Made by a program: the position numbers and the translations under genes. A stretch of 64,000 bases of DNA from Ramlibacter algicola (GTDB lineage Bacteria; Pseudomonadota; Gammaproteobacteria; Burkholderiales; Burkholderiaceae_C). The notes under the pieces were generated by a model. It was given only the letters and a program-made list of their open reading frames with translations, did not search any database and was not told the DNA's origin. Below, one piece after another: positions 16,283 to 25,757 of this stretch (positions are counted from its first letter, which is position 1; every line of letters starts with the position of its first letter). The stretch lies in the NCBI RefSeq assembly GCF_016641735.1, contig NZ_JAEDAO010000001.1:186001-250000 (forward strand), given 5' to 3'.

Positions 16283-16693
16283 ATGAAGCACTTCAGCCTC
16301 TCGTCCGGCATGACCACCATGCGCGGCGTCTTCTACCCGCGGGGCCACATCGTCCTGATGTTCCCGACCGAGCAGGACTGCGAACTCGCATCCAGGCTCC
16401 TCGTCGCGGACGGCGTGTCGGAAGACGACCTCTCGTGCGCGACACCGCAGGAGTTCGAGCGCGAGATCCGGGATTTCTGCAACGAGCGCAGCGACCTGCT
16501 GCTGCCTTCCATCGGCACCGAGTCGGACACGGCGCTGCACCTGCGCCAGCTCGCGCACGCCGGGCACCACGCGCTGATCATCCACGCGAACGCGAAGCTC
16601 ACGTCGCAGCACGTGGTGGACCTGCTGAAGGACACGCACTGCTCATACGGGCAGCGCTACCGGTTCCTCGTCATCGAGGACCTGGTGTACTGA
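16283..16693 (+). CDS. conserved hypothetical protein
   Basis: A soluble 136-residue protein with mixed alpha/beta character, a CGGAGG ribosome site 5 nt from the ATG and no signal peptide. Segments such as GVFYPRGHIVLMFPTEQD and HAGHHALIIHANAK suggest a small alpha/beta fold in which His and Asp could bind metal, but I do not recognise the family. It is transcribed away from the oxidase operon and ends before a bidirectional terminator. Confidence 0.8.
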   Translation: MKHFSLSSGMTTMRGVFYPRGHIVLMFPTEQDCELASRLLVADGVSEDDLSCATPQEFEREIRDFCNERSDLLLPSIGTESDTALHLRQLAHAGHHALIIHANAKLTSQHVVDLLKDTHCSYGQRYRFLVIEDLVY

Positions 16694-16711
16694 AGCGGCG
16701 CGCCCAAAGAA

Positions 16712-16737
16712 AAAGGCCGGACAGTCGTCCGGCCTTT
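16712..16737. terminator. bidirectional rho-independent terminator
   Basis: An 11-bp perfect stem AAAGGCCGGAC / GTCCGGCCTTT with loop AGTC is flanked by A-rich sequence on the left and T on the right. It ends both the small plus-strand gene and the minus-strand ribosomal/tRNA-fMet transcript. Confidence 0.85.
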
Positions 16738-16742
16738 GAAGT

Positions 16743-16819
<77 letters not shown>

Positions 16820-16832
16820 TCAGTGTGTGTTG

Positions 16833-16838
16833 ATTATA
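16833..16838 (-). promoter_or_regulatory. -10 box of tRNA-fMet
   Basis: A perfect TATAAT on the minus strand ends 13 bp before the tRNA 5' end, in the gap after rplQ. The -35 region would lie inside the rplQ 3' end and is weak. The tRNA can therefore be made apart from the ribosomal operon. Confidence 0.6.
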
Positions 16839-16840
16839 GA

Positions 16841-17242
16841 TTAAGCCGAGGCCGAATCGTTCCCCGAATCGCCTTCGGCGATTTCGGGACGGTCGACCAG
16901 TTCGACCAGCGCCATCGGCGCGTTGTCGCCGACGCGGAAGCCCATCTTCAGGATGCGCGTGTAGCCGCCCGGGCGCGCCTTGTAGCGGGGACCCAGTTCG
17001 TTGAACAGCTTGGTGACCATCTCGCGGTCGCGCAGGCGGTCGAACGCCAGGCGCTTGTTGGCGAGCGTGGGTTCCTTGCCCAGCGTGATCATCGGCTCGA
17101 CGACGCGGCGCAGTTCCTTCGCCTTCGGCACGGTGGTCTTGATCACCTCGTGCTGGAGCAGCGAATTCATCATGTTGCGCAGCATCGCGAGGCGGTGCTC
17201 GCTGGTGCGATTGAGTTTGCGAAGGCCGTGACCGTGACGCAT
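16841..17242 (-). CDS. rplQ: 50S ribosomal protein L17
   Basis: A 133-residue L17, slightly longer than the E. coli protein (127). The start [20 protein letters not shown] and the centre [19 protein letters not shown] are invariant family segments; an acidic tail follows. L17 lies at the exit of the peptide tunnel on the large subunit. It is the last protein gene of the alpha operon, 83 nt after rpoA, and that spacer holds a stem-loop. Confidence 0.98.
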   Translation of the reverse strand: MRHGHGLRKLNRTSEHRLAMLRNMMNSLLQHEVIKTTVPKAKELRRVVEPMITLGKEPTLANKRLAFDRLRDREMVTKLFNELGPRYKARPGGYTRILKMGFRVGDNAPMALVELVDRPEIAEGDSGNDSASA

Positions 17243-17268
17243 GGTGTGGTTTCCTTTCCGTTCTGGTT

Positions 17269-17294
17269 CGCCCAGCCGTACCAGGTACTGGGCG
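17269..17294 (-). other. stem-loop between rpoA and rplQ
   Basis: CGCCCAG (17269-17275) and CTGGGCG (17288-17294) can pair around a 12-nt loop in the transcript, 27 nt upstream of the rplQ start. There is no T-run, so it is more likely an RNA-processing or translation element than a terminator. Confidence 0.35.
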
Positions 17295-17325
17295 GTTCAT
17301 CGTCGAAGGGCTTGCGCCCTCCGCG

Positions 17326-18315
17326 TCAGCGCTTGTCGAGGCCGGCGGGCGGCCAGGATTCGAGCTTCATGCCCAGCGTGAGGCCACGCGAGGCGAGGAC
17401 TTCCTTGATTTCGTTGAGCGACTTGCGGCCCAGGTTCGGGGTCTTCAGCAGCTCGTTCTCGGTGCGCTGGATCAGGTCACCGATGTAGTAGATGTTCTCG
17501 GCCTTCAGGCAGTTGGCCGAGCGCACCGTCAGCTCGAGCTCGTCGACCGGGCGCAGCAGGATCGGGTCGAACTGCTGGCTCGAACGCTGCACCGGCTGGT
17601 CGAAGGCGGCCAGTTCGCTGCCTTCCAGCTGCGCGAACACGGCGAGCTGCTCGACGAGGATCTTGGCGGAGGCGCGCACGGCGTCCTCGGCGGTGATCGC
17701 GCCGTTGGTCTCGATCTCGACGACCAGCTTGTCCAGGTCGGTGCGCTGCTCGACGCGGGCGCTCTCGACCGTGTAGCTGACGCGCTTGACCGGCGAGAAC
17801 GACGCGTCGAGGACGATGCGTCCGATGGACTTGGTCGGCTCGTCGGCGTAGCGGCGCATCGTGCCGGGCACGTAGCCGCGGCCCTTCTCGACCTTGATCT
17901 GCATGTCGATCTTGCCGCCCTGGGACAGGTGGGCGATCACGTGGTCGGGATTGATGATCTCGACGTCATGCGGGGTCTGGATGTCGGCGGCGGTGACGAC
18001 GCCTTCGCCGTCCTTGCGCAGCGACAGGGTGACCTCGTCGCGGTTGTGCAGCTTGAAAACGACGCCCTTGAGGTTCAGCAGGATGCTGACAACGTCTTCC
18101 TGGACACCGTCGATCGACGAGTACTCGTGGAGCACGCCCGCGATCGTGACCTCGGTCGCCGCATACCCGACCATCGACGACAGCAGCACCCGGCGCAGGG
18201 CGTTGCCCAGCGTGTGGCCATAGCCGCGCTCGAACGGCTCGAGGGTGACCTTCGCGCGGTTCGTGCCGAGCTGCTCGACGTTGATGGACTTGGGTTTCAG
18301 CAGGTTGGTTTGCAT
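17326..18315 (-). CDS. rpoA: DNA-directed RNA polymerase alpha subunit
   Basis: A 329-residue alpha subunit of usual length. The N-terminal assembly domain begins [17 protein letters not shown] and includes [17 protein letters not shown] for dimerisation. After a linker near 235-250, the C-terminal domain holds [16 protein letters not shown] and [19 protein letters not shown], the helix-hairpin-helix that contacts UP elements and activators. It is encoded between rpsD and rplQ as in most proteobacteria. Confidence 0.99.
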   Translation of the reverse strand: MQTNLLKPKSINVEQLGTNRAKVTLEPFERGYGHTLGNALRRVLLSSMVGYAATEVTIAGVLHEYSSIDGVQEDVVSILLNLKGVVFKLHNRDEVTLSLRKDGEGVVTAADIQTPHDVEIINPDHVIAHLSQGGKIDMQIKVEKGRGYVPGTMRRYADEPTKSIGRIVLDASFSPVKRVSYTVESARVEQRTDLDKLVVEIETNGAITAEDAVRASAKILVEQLAVFAQLEGSELAAFDQPVQRSSQQFDPILLRPVDELELTVRSANCLKAENIYYIGDLIQRTENELLKTPNLGRKSLNEIKEVLASRGLTLGMKLESWPPAGLDKR

Positions 18316-18413
18316 GCAGGACTTCCTCTCAATACCCCCGGCTCGTTACACCGGTAAGGCTGGTGAAGTGCCCGGTCACGGTGCCCCGCAACAGGGAACG
18401 AAAACTCTTTGTG

Positions 18414-18434
18414 GCCGGGGCCCGCGGCCCCGGC
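18414..18434 (-). terminator. possible attenuator between rpsD and rpoA
   Basis: A 9-bp perfect GC stem GCCGGGGCC / GGCCCCGGC with a 3-nt loop lies 7 nt after the rpsD stop; about 10 nt further the transcript has only a short TTTT. It could reduce read-through into rpoA or serve as a processing or stability element. The weak T-tract argues against full termination. Confidence 0.35.
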
Positions 18435-18441
18435 GTGCGCT

Positions 18442-19065
18442 TTAGCGCGAATACAGTTCGACGATCAGCGACTCGTTGATGTCCGAGCCGAATTCGTCGC
18501 GGTCCGGCACCTTCTTGAACGTGCCTTCGGCCTTGTCGGCGTTGACGTCCACCCACGCCGGGATGCCGACCTGCTGGGCCAGCTGCAGCGCCTCGACGAC
18601 GCGGTTCTGCTTCTTGGACTTCTCGCGCACGGCGACCACGTCGCCGGCCTTGACCAGGTACGACGGGATGTTCACCGGCTTGCCGTTCACCGTGATGGCC
18701 TTGTGGCTCACCAGCTGGCGCGCTTCGGCGCGGGTGGAACCGAAGCCCATGCGGTACACGACGTTGTCCAGGCGGGACTCGAGCAGGAACAGCAGGTTGG
18801 CGCCGGAGTTGCCCTTGCGGCGGTTGGCTTCCTCGAAGTAGCGACGGAACTGCTTTTCCAGCACGCCGTACATGCGCTTGACCTTCTGCTTCTCGCGCAG
18901 CTGCAGGCCGAAGTCGCTGGTGCGCTGGCCGGAGGTGCGGCCGTGCTGGCCGGGCTTGCTGTCGAACTTGGCCTTGTCGCTGATCGAGCGGCGGGCGCTC
19001 TTCAGGAACAGGTCGGTGCCTTCACGGCGGGAGAGCTTGGCCTTCGGGCCGAGATAACGTGCCAC
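18442..19065 (-). CDS. rpsD: 30S ribosomal protein S4
   Basis: A 207-residue S4 with the N-terminal [19 protein letters not shown] and the S4 RNA-binding domain [21 protein letters not shown] followed by [14 protein letters not shown]. It is the C-minus form without a zinc-binding Cys cluster. S4 nucleates 16S rRNA folding and in many bacteria represses its own operon by binding a leader structure. A long spacer with stem-loops separates it from rpsK. Confidence 0.99.
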   Translation of the reverse strand: MARYLGPKAKLSRREGTDLFLKSARRSISDKAKFDSKPGQHGRTSGQRTSDFGLQLREKQKVKRMYGVLEKQFRRYFEEANRRKGNSGANLLFLLESRLDNVVYRMGFGSTRAEARQLVSHKAITVNGKPVNIPSYLVKAGDVVAVREKSKKQNRVVEALQLAQQVGIPAWVDVNADKAEGTFKKVPDRDEFGSDINESLIVELYSR

Positions 19066-19088
19066 TTTTCTGCTTCCTTCAAATGACT

Positions 19089-19132
19089 GCCGCGGCCTGT
19101 TGCCGCGGGAGCCGGCACCCGTGGATGCCGGC
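19089..19132 (-). other. stem-loops between rpsK and rpsD
   Basis: Two CCGCGG units (19090-19095, 19103-19108) can pair, and GCCGGCA (19111-19117) pairs with TGCCGGC (19126-19132) around an 8-nt loop. The spacer is 122 nt, long for this operon, and could hold a regulatory RNA structure such as an S4 target. That role is inference. Confidence 0.3.
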
Positions 19133-19187
19133 GGTGGTCTTCAACCCGGGGACAGGGCGCTCCACCAGGGAACGCGCCTGGTCCACC

Positions 19188-19592
19188 TCAGATACGGCGG
19201 CGCTTTTGCGGGCGGCAGCCGTTGTGCGGGACCGGCGTCACGTCGCTGATCGACGTGATGCGGATGCCCAGCGCGCCCAGCGCGCGCACCGACGACTCGC
19301 GACCCGGGCCGGGGCCCTTGATCTCGACGTCGAGGTTCTTGATGCCCTGTTCCATCGCGGCGCGGCCGGCCACTTCCGACGCGACCTGCGCGGCGAACGG
19401 GGTCGATTTGCGGGAACCCTTGAAGCCCTGGCCGCCCGAGGACGCCCAGGCCAGCGCGTTGCCCTGGCGGTCGGTGATGGTGATGATCGTGTTGTTGAAG
19501 GACGCGTGCACGTGGCAGATGCCGTCTGCGACGTTCTTGCGGACCTTCTTGCGCACACGCTGCGCGGCGTTGTTGACGGGAGCCTTGGCCAT
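19188..19592 (-). CDS. rpsK: 30S ribosomal protein S11
   Basis: A 134-residue S11. The core [21 protein letters not shown] and the C-terminal [23 protein letters not shown] are hallmark segments. S11 sits on the platform of the small subunit near the mRNA exit. It follows rpsM by 19 nt. Confidence 0.99.
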   Translation of the reverse strand: MAKAPVNNAAQRVRKKVRKNVADGICHVHASFNNTIITITDRQGNALAWASSGGQGFKGSRKSTPFAAQVASEVAGRAAMEQGIKNLDVEIKGPGPGRESSVRALGALGIRITSISDVTPVPHNGCRPQKRRRI

Positions 19593-19611
19593 GGTTCTCT
19601 ACTTTCCCGGT

Positions 19612-19977
19612 TTATTTCTTGAGCGCCTGCGCAGCCTTGCGCGGACCCTTGCGGGTGCGGGCGTTGGTGCGGGTGCGCTGGCCGCGCATCGGCAGGCCGC
19701 GGCGGTGGCGGAAGCCGCGGTAGCAGCCGATGTCCATCAGGCGCTTGATGTTCATCGTCGTCTCGCGACGCAGGTCGCCTTCGATCGTGAACTGCCCGAT
19801 GGCGTCGCGCACCTTCTCCAGCTCGACGTCGGAGAGGTCCTTGATCTTCTTCGAGAAGGCGATGCCGCAGGCTTCGCAGATCTGGCGCGCACGGGTGCGG
19901 CCGATGCCGAAGATGGCGGTCAGGCCGATCTCCGCGTGTTGGTGCGGCGGAATGTTGATACCAGCGATACGTGCCAT
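19612..19977 (-). CDS. rpsM: 30S ribosomal protein S13
   Basis: A 121-residue S13 starting [20 protein letters not shown], with the helix-two-turn-helix [16 protein letters not shown] and the basic tail [20 protein letters not shown] that reaches the P-site tRNA. It is the second gene after rpmJ in the alpha operon. Confidence 0.99.
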   Translation of the reverse strand: MARIAGINIPPHQHAEIGLTAIFGIGRTRARQICEACGIAFSKKIKDLSDVELEKVRDAIGQFTIEGDLRRETTMNIKRLMDIGCYRGFRHRRGLPMRGQRTRTNARTRKGPRKAAQALKK

Positions 19978-19999
19978 GGTGTCTTTCCTATGTTCCTGT

Positions 20000-20113
20000 T
20001 CAACCCTGGCGCTGCTTGTGGCGCGGGTCGGTGCAGATCACGCGCACGACGTTCTTGCGGCGGATGATCTTGCAGTTGCGGCAGATCTTCTTGACGGAAG
20101 CCGAAACTCTCAT
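20000..20113 (-). CDS. rpmJ: 50S ribosomal protein L36
   Basis: A 37-residue L36 ([17 protein letters not shown]..., ending HKQRQG). The C-x2-C near the start, a third Cys in CTDPRHKQ and the following His form the zinc ribbon, so this is the zinc-containing C-plus form. It starts 25 nt after secY. infA, which often lies between secY and rpmJ in betaproteobacteria, is not present here. Confidence 0.97.
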   Translation of the reverse strand: MRVSASVKKICRNCKIIRRKNVVRVICTDPRHKQRQG

Positions 20114-20138
20114 TTGTCTTTCTCCTAAACCTTCTTGC

Positions 20139-21458
20139 TCAGCCCCCGAGGGACGTCTTGAAATTGGCCTTCTTCAGCAGCGACTCGTATTGCTGGGACA
20201 TCAGGTAGTTCTGCACCTGGGCCATGAAATCCATCGTCACGACGACGATGATCAGCAGGGACGTGCCGCCGAAGTAGAACGGGACGTTGTACTTGAGGAT
20301 GAGGAACTCGGGCAGCAGGCAGACGAAGGTGATGTACACCGCGCCGGCCAGCGTCAGTCGCAGCAGGATCTTGTCGATGTAGCGGGCGGTCTGGTCGCCG
20401 GGACGGATCCCGGGGATGAACGCACCGCTCTTCTTCAGGTTGTCGGCGGTCTCGCGGCTGTTGAACACGAGTGCCGTGTAGAAGAAGCAGAAGAACACGA
20501 TCGCGCCCGCATACAGCAGGGTGTAGATCGGCTCGCCCGGGCGCAGCGTGCCGGCGATGTCGCTCAGCCAGCGCATGGAGTCGCCCGTGGAGAACCAGCT
20601 CACCACCGTGGCCGGCAGCAGGATGATCGACGACGCGAAGATCGGCGGGATCACGCCGGCCATGTTCAGCTTCAGGGGCAGGTGCGACGACTGGCCGCCG
20701 TACACCTTGTTGCCCACCTGCCGCCGCGCGTAGTTGACCAGGATCTTGCGCTGCCCGCGTTCGACGAACACCACGCCCCAGGTCACCGCGCCGACGACCA
20801 GCACGATGAAGATGGCCGCGATGATGCTCATGGCACCCGTGCGCACCAGCTCCAGCAGCCCGCCGATCGCCGACGGCATGCCGGCGGCGATGCCCGCGAA
20901 GATCAGGATCGAGATGCCGTTGCCCAGCCCGCGCTCGGTGATCTGCTCGCCCAGCCACATCAGGAACATGGTGCCGGCCGTCAGGCTCATCACCGTCGTG
21001 AGGCGGAAGCCGAAACCCGGGTTCAGCACCAGGCCGGCCGACGCTTCCAGCGCCACGGCGATGCCGAGCGACTGGAACAGCGCCAGGCCCAGCGTGCCGT
21101 AGCGGGTGTACTGCGTGATCTTCCGGCGGCCCGCCTCGCCCTCTTTCTTCAGCTGCTCGAACGTGGGAACCACGTAGGTGAGCAGCTGCATGATGATCGA
21201 GGCCGAGATGTAGGGCATGATCCCCAGCGCGAACACCGTGAACCGGGACAGCGCGCCGCCCGAGAACATGTTGAACAGGCTCAGGATGCCGCCCTGCTGC
21301 CCCTTGAACAGCTGCTGCAGCTGCGTCGGGTCGATGCCCGGCACGGGGATGTGGGCGCCGACGCGGTAGACCACCAGCGCGAGCAGCAGGAAGAGCAGCC
21401 GGCGACGCAGGTCGCCGAACTTGCCGGTCTTCGCGAGTTGTGCTGCGTTCGTGGCCAC
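20139..21458 (-). CDS. secY: preprotein translocase subunit SecY
   Basis: The 439-residue channel subunit of the Sec translocon with ten membrane segments. Recognisable parts are [14 protein letters not shown] (34-47), the cytoplasmic loop with [14 protein letters not shown], and [20 protein letters not shown] near the C-terminus. It is encoded as usual at the end of the spc operon after rplO, 27 nt away. Confidence 0.99.
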   Translation of the reverse strand: MATNAAQLAKTGKFGDLRRRLLFLLLALVVYRVGAHIPVPGIDPTQLQQLFKGQQGGILSLFNMFSGGALSRFTVFALGIMPYISASIIMQLLTYVVPTFEQLKKEGEAGRRKITQYTRYGTLGLALFQSLGIAVALEASAGLVLNPGFGFRLTTVMSLTAGTMFLMWLGEQITERGLGNGISILIFAGIAAGMPSAIGGLLELVRTGAMSIIAAIFIVLVVGAVTWGVVFVERGQRKILVNYARRQVGNKVYGGQSSHLPLKLNMAGVIPPIFASSIILLPATVVSWFSTGDSMRWLSDIAGTLRPGEPIYTLLYAGAIVFFCFFYTALVFNSRETADNLKKSGAFIPGIRPGDQTARYIDKILLRLTLAGAVYITFVCLLPEFLILKYNVPFYFGGTSLLIIVVVTMDFMAQVQNYLMSQQYESLLKKANFKTSLGG

Positions 21459-21485
21459 TTCAGTCCTTGTGCGTCACGCGTTGCT

Positions 21486-21917
21486 TCAAGCCAGGCTTCC
21501 GCCGGCCGCCTCGATGGCAGCCTTGGCGCCGGCGGTCGCGCCGATGCCGGTCAGCTTGACGGCGCGCTTGAGCTCGCCGGACTTGATGACCTTCACGTTC
21601 TGGACGATCTGGGCCACCAGCTTGGCGCCCTTGAGCGCCAGCAGGTCGACCTCGCCCAGGCCCAGCTGCTCGAGCTGCGCCAGGGTGACTTCGCCGTTGA
21701 ACTTCAGGTTCTGCGACTTGAAACCGCGCTTGGGCAGGCGGCGCTGCAGCGGCATCTGGCCGCCTTCGAAGCCGACCTTGTGGTAGCCGCCCGCGCGGGA
21801 CTTCTGGCCCTTGTGGCCGCGACCCGCGGTCTTGCCCAGGCCGGAGCCGATGCCGCGGCCGACGCGGCGGCGCGGCTTGCGCGAACCGGCGGCGGGCTTC
21901 AGGTTGTTCAGTTCCAT
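21486..21917 (-). CDS. rplO: 50S ribosomal protein L15
   Basis: A 143-residue L15. The Gly/Arg-rich start [21 protein letters not shown] and the middle [17 protein letters not shown] are family signatures. L15 binds 23S rRNA late in assembly. Its ATG directly follows the rpmD stop. Confidence 0.99.
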   Translation of the reverse strand: MELNNLKPAAGSRKPRRRVGRGIGSGLGKTAGRGHKGQKSRAGGYHKVGFEGGQMPLQRRLPKRGFKSQNLKFNGEVTLAQLEQLGLGEVDLLALKGAKLVAQIVQNVKVIKSGELKRAVKLTGIGATAGAKAAIEAAGGSLA

Positions 21918-22106
21918 TTAGAGCACCTTCACCAGGTAGCTGATCTTGTTGATCATCCCGCGCACTGCCGGCGTGTCCTGCAGCTCGCTGACGGAGTTCA
22001 GCTTGCGCAGGCCCAGGCCGCGGACGGTGGCGCGATGCGATTCCTTGGTGCCGATGGGGCTGCGCACCAGCTGCACCTTGACGGTCGTGTTCTGTTGGGT
22101 AGCCAT
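21918..22106 (-). CDS. rpmD: 50S ribosomal protein L30
   Basis: A 62-residue L30 with [26 protein letters not shown], the single-domain form of most bacteria. It sits between rpsE and rplO with almost no spacing. Confidence 0.98.
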   Translation of the reverse strand: MATQQNTTVKVQLVRSPIGTKESHRATVRGLGLRKLNSVSELQDTPAVRGMINKISYLVKVL

Positions 22107-22119
22107 GTCGTTACCTCGC

Positions 22120-22641
22120 TCAGGCGGCGAACAGGTCCTCGACCGACTTGCCGCGCTTGGCAGCCACTTCCGCGGGGGTCGTGGACTTGCGCAGCGCGTC
22201 GAACGTGGCGCGCACCATGTTGTAGGGGTTGGTCGAACCGTGGCTCTTGGCCACGATGTCGGTGATGCCCATGACTTCGAACACCGCGCGCATCGGGCCG
22301 CCGGCGATGATGCCGGTGCCCTTGGGGGCGGGGGCCATCATCACGTGCGCAGCGCCGTGCTCGCCGATCACGCTGTGGTGGATCGTGCCGTTCTTCAGGG
22401 ACACCTTGGTCATGTTGCGACGGGCTTCTTCCATCGCCTTCTGCACGGCAGCGGGCACTTCCTTGGACTTGCCCTTGCCCATGCCGACGCGGCCGTCACC
22501 GTCGCCCACCACGGTCAGCGCGGCGAAACCGAGGATGCGGCCGCCCTTCACCACCTTGGTGACGCGGTTGACCGCGATCATCTTTTCCTTCAGGCCGTCT
22601 TCCGGACCGTCACCCTGCGTCTTCGCTTGAACTCGTGCCAT
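22120..22641 (-). CDS. rpsE: 30S ribosomal protein S5
   Basis: A 173-residue S5. The double-stranded-RNA-binding part contains [24 protein letters not shown] and the C-terminal half contains [23 protein letters not shown]5 affects decoding accuracy and spectinomycin binding; the loop around VVKGGR has no visible resistance change. It lies 12 nt after rplR. Confidence 0.99.
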   Translation of the reverse strand: MARVQAKTQGDGPEDGLKEKMIAVNRVTKVVKGGRILGFAALTVVGDGDGRVGMGKGKSKEVPAAVQKAMEEARRNMTKVSLKNGTIHHSVIGEHGAAHVMMAPAPKGTGIIAGGPMRAVFEVMGITDIVAKSHGSTNPYNMVRATFDALRKSTTPAEVAAKRGKSVEDLFAA

Positions 22642-22653
22642 GTTGGTATCCCG

Positions 22654-23019
22654 TTAGAACTGCAGGCCCGCTTCGCGGGCAGCCTCGGCCAGCGCCTTGA
22701 CGCGGCCGTGGTAGGCGAAGCCGGAACGGTCGAAGGCGACCTGCTCGACGCCGGCAGCCTTGGCGCGCTCGGCGATCAGCTTGCCCACGCGGGCGGCGGC
22801 GTCGGTGGTCGCGCCCTTGCCGGTCGCTCCCAGTTCCTTGCGCAGGTCGGGCTGCACGGTGGACGCGCTGGCCAGCACCTTGGAGCCGTCGCCGGAGATG
22901 ACGCTGGCGTAGATGTGCAGGTTGGTGCGGTTGACCATCAGGCGGGCCACGCCCAGGTTCGCAATGCGAACGCGGGTCTGGCGGGCGCGACGGAGACGCT
23001 GTTCTTTCTTGTTCAACAT
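22654..23019 (-). CDS. rplR: 50S ribosomal protein L18
   Basis: A 121-residue L18 starting [19 protein letters not shown] and ending [31 protein letters not shown], both typical. L18 carries 5S rRNA into the large subunit together with L5. Spacing to rplF is 10 nt. Confidence 0.99.
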   Translation of the reverse strand: MLNKKEQRLRRARQTRVRIANLGVARLMVNRTNLHIYASVISGDGSKVLASASTVQPDLRKELGATGKGATTDAAARVGKLIAERAKAAGVEQVAFDRSGFAYHGRVKALAEAAREAGLQF

Positions 23020-23029
23020 CGTCCGCTCC

Positions 23030-23563
23030 TTATTTCTTCTTGGTTTCCTTGATCACGATCTTCTCGTCCGCATAGCGGATGCCCTTGCCCTTGTAGGGCT
23101 CGGGTGGGCGGACCGCGCGGATCTCGGCGGCCATCTGGCCGACGCGCTGGCGGTCTGCGCCCTTGACCACGATCTCGGTGGGAGCCGGGGTTTCGAACTT
23201 GATGCCCTGCGGCATCTCGATGTTCACCGGGTGCGAGAAGCCGATCGCGAGGTTCAGCTTGTTGCCCTGCACGGCGGCCTTGAAGCCCACGCCGACCAGG
23301 GTCAGGCGCTTCTCGAAGCCCTTGGTCACGCCGACGACCATGTTGTTCACCAGCTGGCGCATGGTGCCGCTCATCGCATTGGCTTCGCGGCTGTCGTTCG
23401 CCGGCTCGAAGGACAGCTTGCCGTCCTTGTTCGCGACATTGACCAGCGCATTGCGGGCCAGCGACAGCGTGCCGCCGGTGCCCTTGACGCTGATCTGGTC
23501 GTCCTTGACCTGCACGTCCACGCCTTGCGGGACGGAGACAGGCATCTTTCCAACTCGGGACAT
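23030..23563 (-). CDS. rplF: 50S ribosomal protein L6
   Basis: A 177-residue L6 with two similar domains; [17 protein letters not shown] begins it and [24 protein letters not shown] ends it. L6 lies near the factor-binding site of the large subunit. Confidence 0.99.
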   Translation of the reverse strand: MSRVGKMPVSVPQGVDVQVKDDQISVKGTGGTLSLARNALVNVANKDGKLSFEPANDSREANAMSGTMRQLVNNMVVGVTKGFEKRLTLVGVGFKAAVQGNKLNLAIGFSHPVNIEMPQGIKFETPAPTEIVVKGADRQRVGQMAAEIRAVRPPEPYKGKGIRYADEKIVIKETKKK

Positions 23564-23580
23564 GTCTGGTTCCTTCCTGG

Positions 23581-23976
23581 TCAGGCGACGTAGCAGAGGA
23601 CTTCGCCGCCCACGCCGGTGGCGCGTGCCTTGCGGTCCGTCATGACGCCCTTCGGGGTGGTCACGATCGCCACGCCCAGGCCGTTCATCACGGTCGGGAT
23701 GGAATCGCGGCCCTTGTACACGCGCAGGCCGGGACGCGAGACGCGCTCGATGCGCTCGATCACGGGGCGGCCGGCGTAGTACTTCAGCGAGATCTCGAGC
23801 TCGCTCTTGTTGCCGTCCTTCTTGACCTCGAAGCCGTCGATGTAGCCCTCGTCCTTCAGGACCTGGGCGATCGCGACCTTGAGGTTGGAAGCGGGCACGG
23901 TCACCGTCGGCTTGGCCACCATCTGCGCATTGCGGATGCGGGTCAGCAGGTCGGCGATGGGATCACTCATGCTCAT
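23581..23976 (-). CDS. rpsH: 30S ribosomal protein S8
   Basis: A 131-residue S8. [16 protein letters not shown] starts the conserved part and the C-terminus is [16 protein letters not shown]. Two ATGs occur two codons apart; the first (23976) has the better 7-nt spacing from AAGGAG. S8 binds the central 16S domain and, in E. coli, represses the spc operon at the rplE leader. Confidence 0.98.
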   Translation of the reverse strand: MSMSDPIADLLTRIRNAQMVAKPTVTVPASNLKVAIAQVLKDEGYIDGFEVKKDGNKSELEISLKYYAGRPVIERIERVSRPGLRVYKGRDSIPTVMNGLGVAIVTTPKGVMTDRKARATGVGGEVLCYVA

Positions 23977-23994
23977 GTCTGTGCTCCTTCCCGC

Positions 23995-24300
23995 TTACCA
24001 GCTGGCCTTGGTCACGCCGGGGATGTCGCCGGCGAAAGCAAGTTCACGGATCTTGTTGCGGGCGAGGCCGAACTGGCGGAACGTGCCGCGCGGACGACCG
24101 GTGATCTCGCAGCGATTGCGCTGGCGAGTCGGGTTCGAATTGCGCGGCAGCTTCTGCAGCGCCAGGCGGGCGGCGGCGCGCTCCTCGTCGCTCTTCTTGG
24201 CATCGCCGGCGATCGCCTTCAGTTCCGCGTGCTTCTTCGCGTACTGGGCGACCAGCTTGTCACGCTTGAGTTCGCGTTGGATCAAAGCAGTTTTGGCCAC
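23995..24300 (-). CDS. rpsN: 30S ribosomal protein S14
   Basis: A 101-residue S14 of the long, zinc-free (C-minus) type: only one Cys ([11 protein letters not shown]) is present. The C-terminal [28 protein letters not shown] is standard. It lies 9 nt after rplE. Confidence 0.99.
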   Translation of the reverse strand: MAKTALIQRELKRDKLVAQYAKKHAELKAIAGDAKKSDEERAAARLALQKLPRNSNPTRQRNRCEITGRPRGTFRQFGLARNKIRELAFAGDIPGVTKASW

Positions 24301-24309
24301 GATGCTCTC

Positions 24310-24855
24310 TCAGTTCTTGAACGGGAAACGGAAGCCAGCGAGCAGCGCCTTGCACTCGTCGTCGGACTTGGCCGTGGTGGTGATGCTGATGTTCAGGCCG
24401 CGCAGCGCATCGACCTTGTCGTACTCGATCTCGGGGAAGATGATCTGTTCCTTGACCCCGATGTTGTAGTTGCCGCGGCCGTCGAAGGCCCGGCCCGACA
24501 CGCCACGGAAGTCGCGCACGCGCGGCAGGGCCACGGTGACGAAGCGGTCCAGGAATTCGTACATGCGCTGGCCGCGCAGCGTGACCATGCAGCCGATGGC
24601 CTGGCCTTCGCGGATCTTGAAGCCGGCGATGGCCTTCTTGGCCTTGGTCACGACGGGCTTCTGGCCGGCGATCTTGGTCAGGTCGCCGACGGCGTTGTCC
24701 ATGACCTTCTTGTCCGCCACCGCCTCGCTCACGCCCATGTTGAGCGTGATCTTGGTGATGCGAGGCACTTCCATCGGCGACTTGTAGCCGAACTTCTCGG
24801 TCAGCTCGGGCGCGACCTTGTCGCGGTAAACCTGTTGCAGGCGTGCGGTTGCCAT
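24310..24855 (-). CDS. rplE: 50S ribosomal protein L5
   Basis: A 181-residue L5 with [27 protein letters not shown] and [28 protein letters not shown]5 contacts 5S rRNA and P-site tRNA. Two starts are possible: ATG at 24861, which overlaps the rplX stop as ATGA, and ATG at 24855, which is better spaced (about 7 nt) from GGTGG. I prefer 24855, but both may be used. Confidence 0.97.
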   Translation of the reverse strand: MATARLQQVYRDKVAPELTEKFGYKSPMEVPRITKITLNMGVSEAVADKKVMDNAVGDLTKIAGQKPVVTKAKKAIAGFKIREGQAIGCMVTLRGQRMYEFLDRFVTVALPRVRDFRGVSGRAFDGRGNYNIGVKEQIIFPEIEYDKVDALRGLNISITTTAKSDDECKALLAGFRFPFKN

Positions 24856-24857
24856 GG

Positions 24858-25175
24858 TCATGCCACCTTGATTTCTTCGCCGGACGACTTGAAGACGCGC
24901 ACGTTCTTCTCGCCCTGGACCTTGACGCCGACGCGGTCGGCCTTGCCGGTGGCGGCATTGAAGATCGCCACGTTGGACTGGTGGATCGGCATGGCCTTCT
25001 CCACGATGCCGCCGGTGGTGCCCTTCATCGGGTTGGGCTTGGTGTGCTTCTTCACCAGGTTGATGCCCTCGACCACGAGCTTGTCGTCGTCCTTGCGCAG
25101 CAGGACCTTGCCGCGCTTGCCCTTGTCGCGGCCGGCGATGACGATGACTTCGTCGCCCTTGCGGATCTTGTTCAT
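24858..25175 (-). CDS. rplX: 50S ribosomal protein L24
   Basis: A 105-residue L24 with the KOW motif near the start ([20 protein letters not shown]) and [24 protein letters not shown] in the middle. L24 starts large-subunit assembly. It follows rplN by 10 nt and overlaps the upstream rplE start region. Confidence 0.99.
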   Translation of the reverse strand: MNKIRKGDEVIVIAGRDKGKRGKVLLRKDDDKLVVEGINLVKKHTKPNPMKGTTGGIVEKAMPIHQSNVAIFNAATGKADRVGVKVQGEKNVRVFKSSGEEIKVA

Positions 25176-25185
25176 GGCGTGTTCC

Positions 25186-25554
25186 TTACAGGACCTCGGG
25201 GGCCAGCGACACGATCTTCATGAACTTCTCGGTGCGCAGTTCGCGCGTCACCGGGCCGAAGATGCGGGTGCCGATCGGCTCCAGCTTGTTGTTGAGCAGC
25301 ACGGCGGCATTGCCGTCGAACTTCACGAGCGAGCCGTCACCGCGGCGGATGCCCTTGGCGGTGCGAACGACGACGGCGCTGTACACCTCGCCCTTCTTCA
25401 CGCGGCCACGCGGCGCGGCTTCCTTGATGCTCACCTTGATGATGTCGCCCACGCTGGCGTAGCGACGCTTGGAGCCACCGAGCACCTTGATGCAAAGCAC
25501 GGACTTCGCGCCCGTGTTGTCGGCGACTTCGAGCCGGGATTCAGTCTGGATCAT
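25186..25554 (-). CDS. rplN: 50S ribosomal protein L14
   Basis: The 122-residue L14, first gene of the spc operon. [19 protein letters not shown] and the ending [23 protein letters not shown] are invariant features. L14 forms an intersubunit bridge. Upstream there is no rpsQ-rpmC-rplP; instead a strong promoter (25695-25722) and the glpD-like gene, so the S10 operon is located elsewhere in this genome. Confidence 0.99.
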   Translation of the reverse strand: MIQTESRLEVADNTGAKSVLCIKVLGGSKRRYASVGDIIKVSIKEAAPRGRVKKGEVYSAVVVRTAKGIRRGDGSLVKFDGNAAVLLNNKLEPIGTRIFGPVTRELRTEKFMKIVSLAPEVL

Positions 25555-25694
25555 GTGTGTATTCCCAACTTGTCCCCACTGGCCTCTCGCGTCGAGTGCG
25601 GCCTGCAGGGCAGTCTTGGGCCCGCCGTCAGCGCACCAACCGCTGGCGCGCCTCCGAATGGGCAGAATCTCGCCTGAAAATAGGCGAGCCCGCG

Positions 25695-25722
25695 ATCATA
25701 CCTTATGCACAGGTCCTGTCAA
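25695..25722 (-). promoter_or_regulatory. spc-operon sigma-70 promoter
   Basis: TTGACA (25717-25722) and TATGAT (25695-25700) are separated by 16 bp on the minus strand, which is close to perfect consensus. Transcription should start near 25688, giving a ~130-nt leader before rplN. Just upstream, GAGGCC (25732-25737) and GGCCTC (25752-25757) can form a hairpin after the glpD-like stop, without a T-run. Confidence 0.85.
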
Positions 25723-25757
25723 CAGGCCCGTGAGGCCGGGGACTTTCGGGGGGCCTC

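Noticed and set aside
25732..25757. A rho-independent terminator after the glpD-like gene
   Set aside because: GAGGCC/GGCCTC can pair, but the loop is 14 nt and no T-run follows; it is noted only with the spc promoter.
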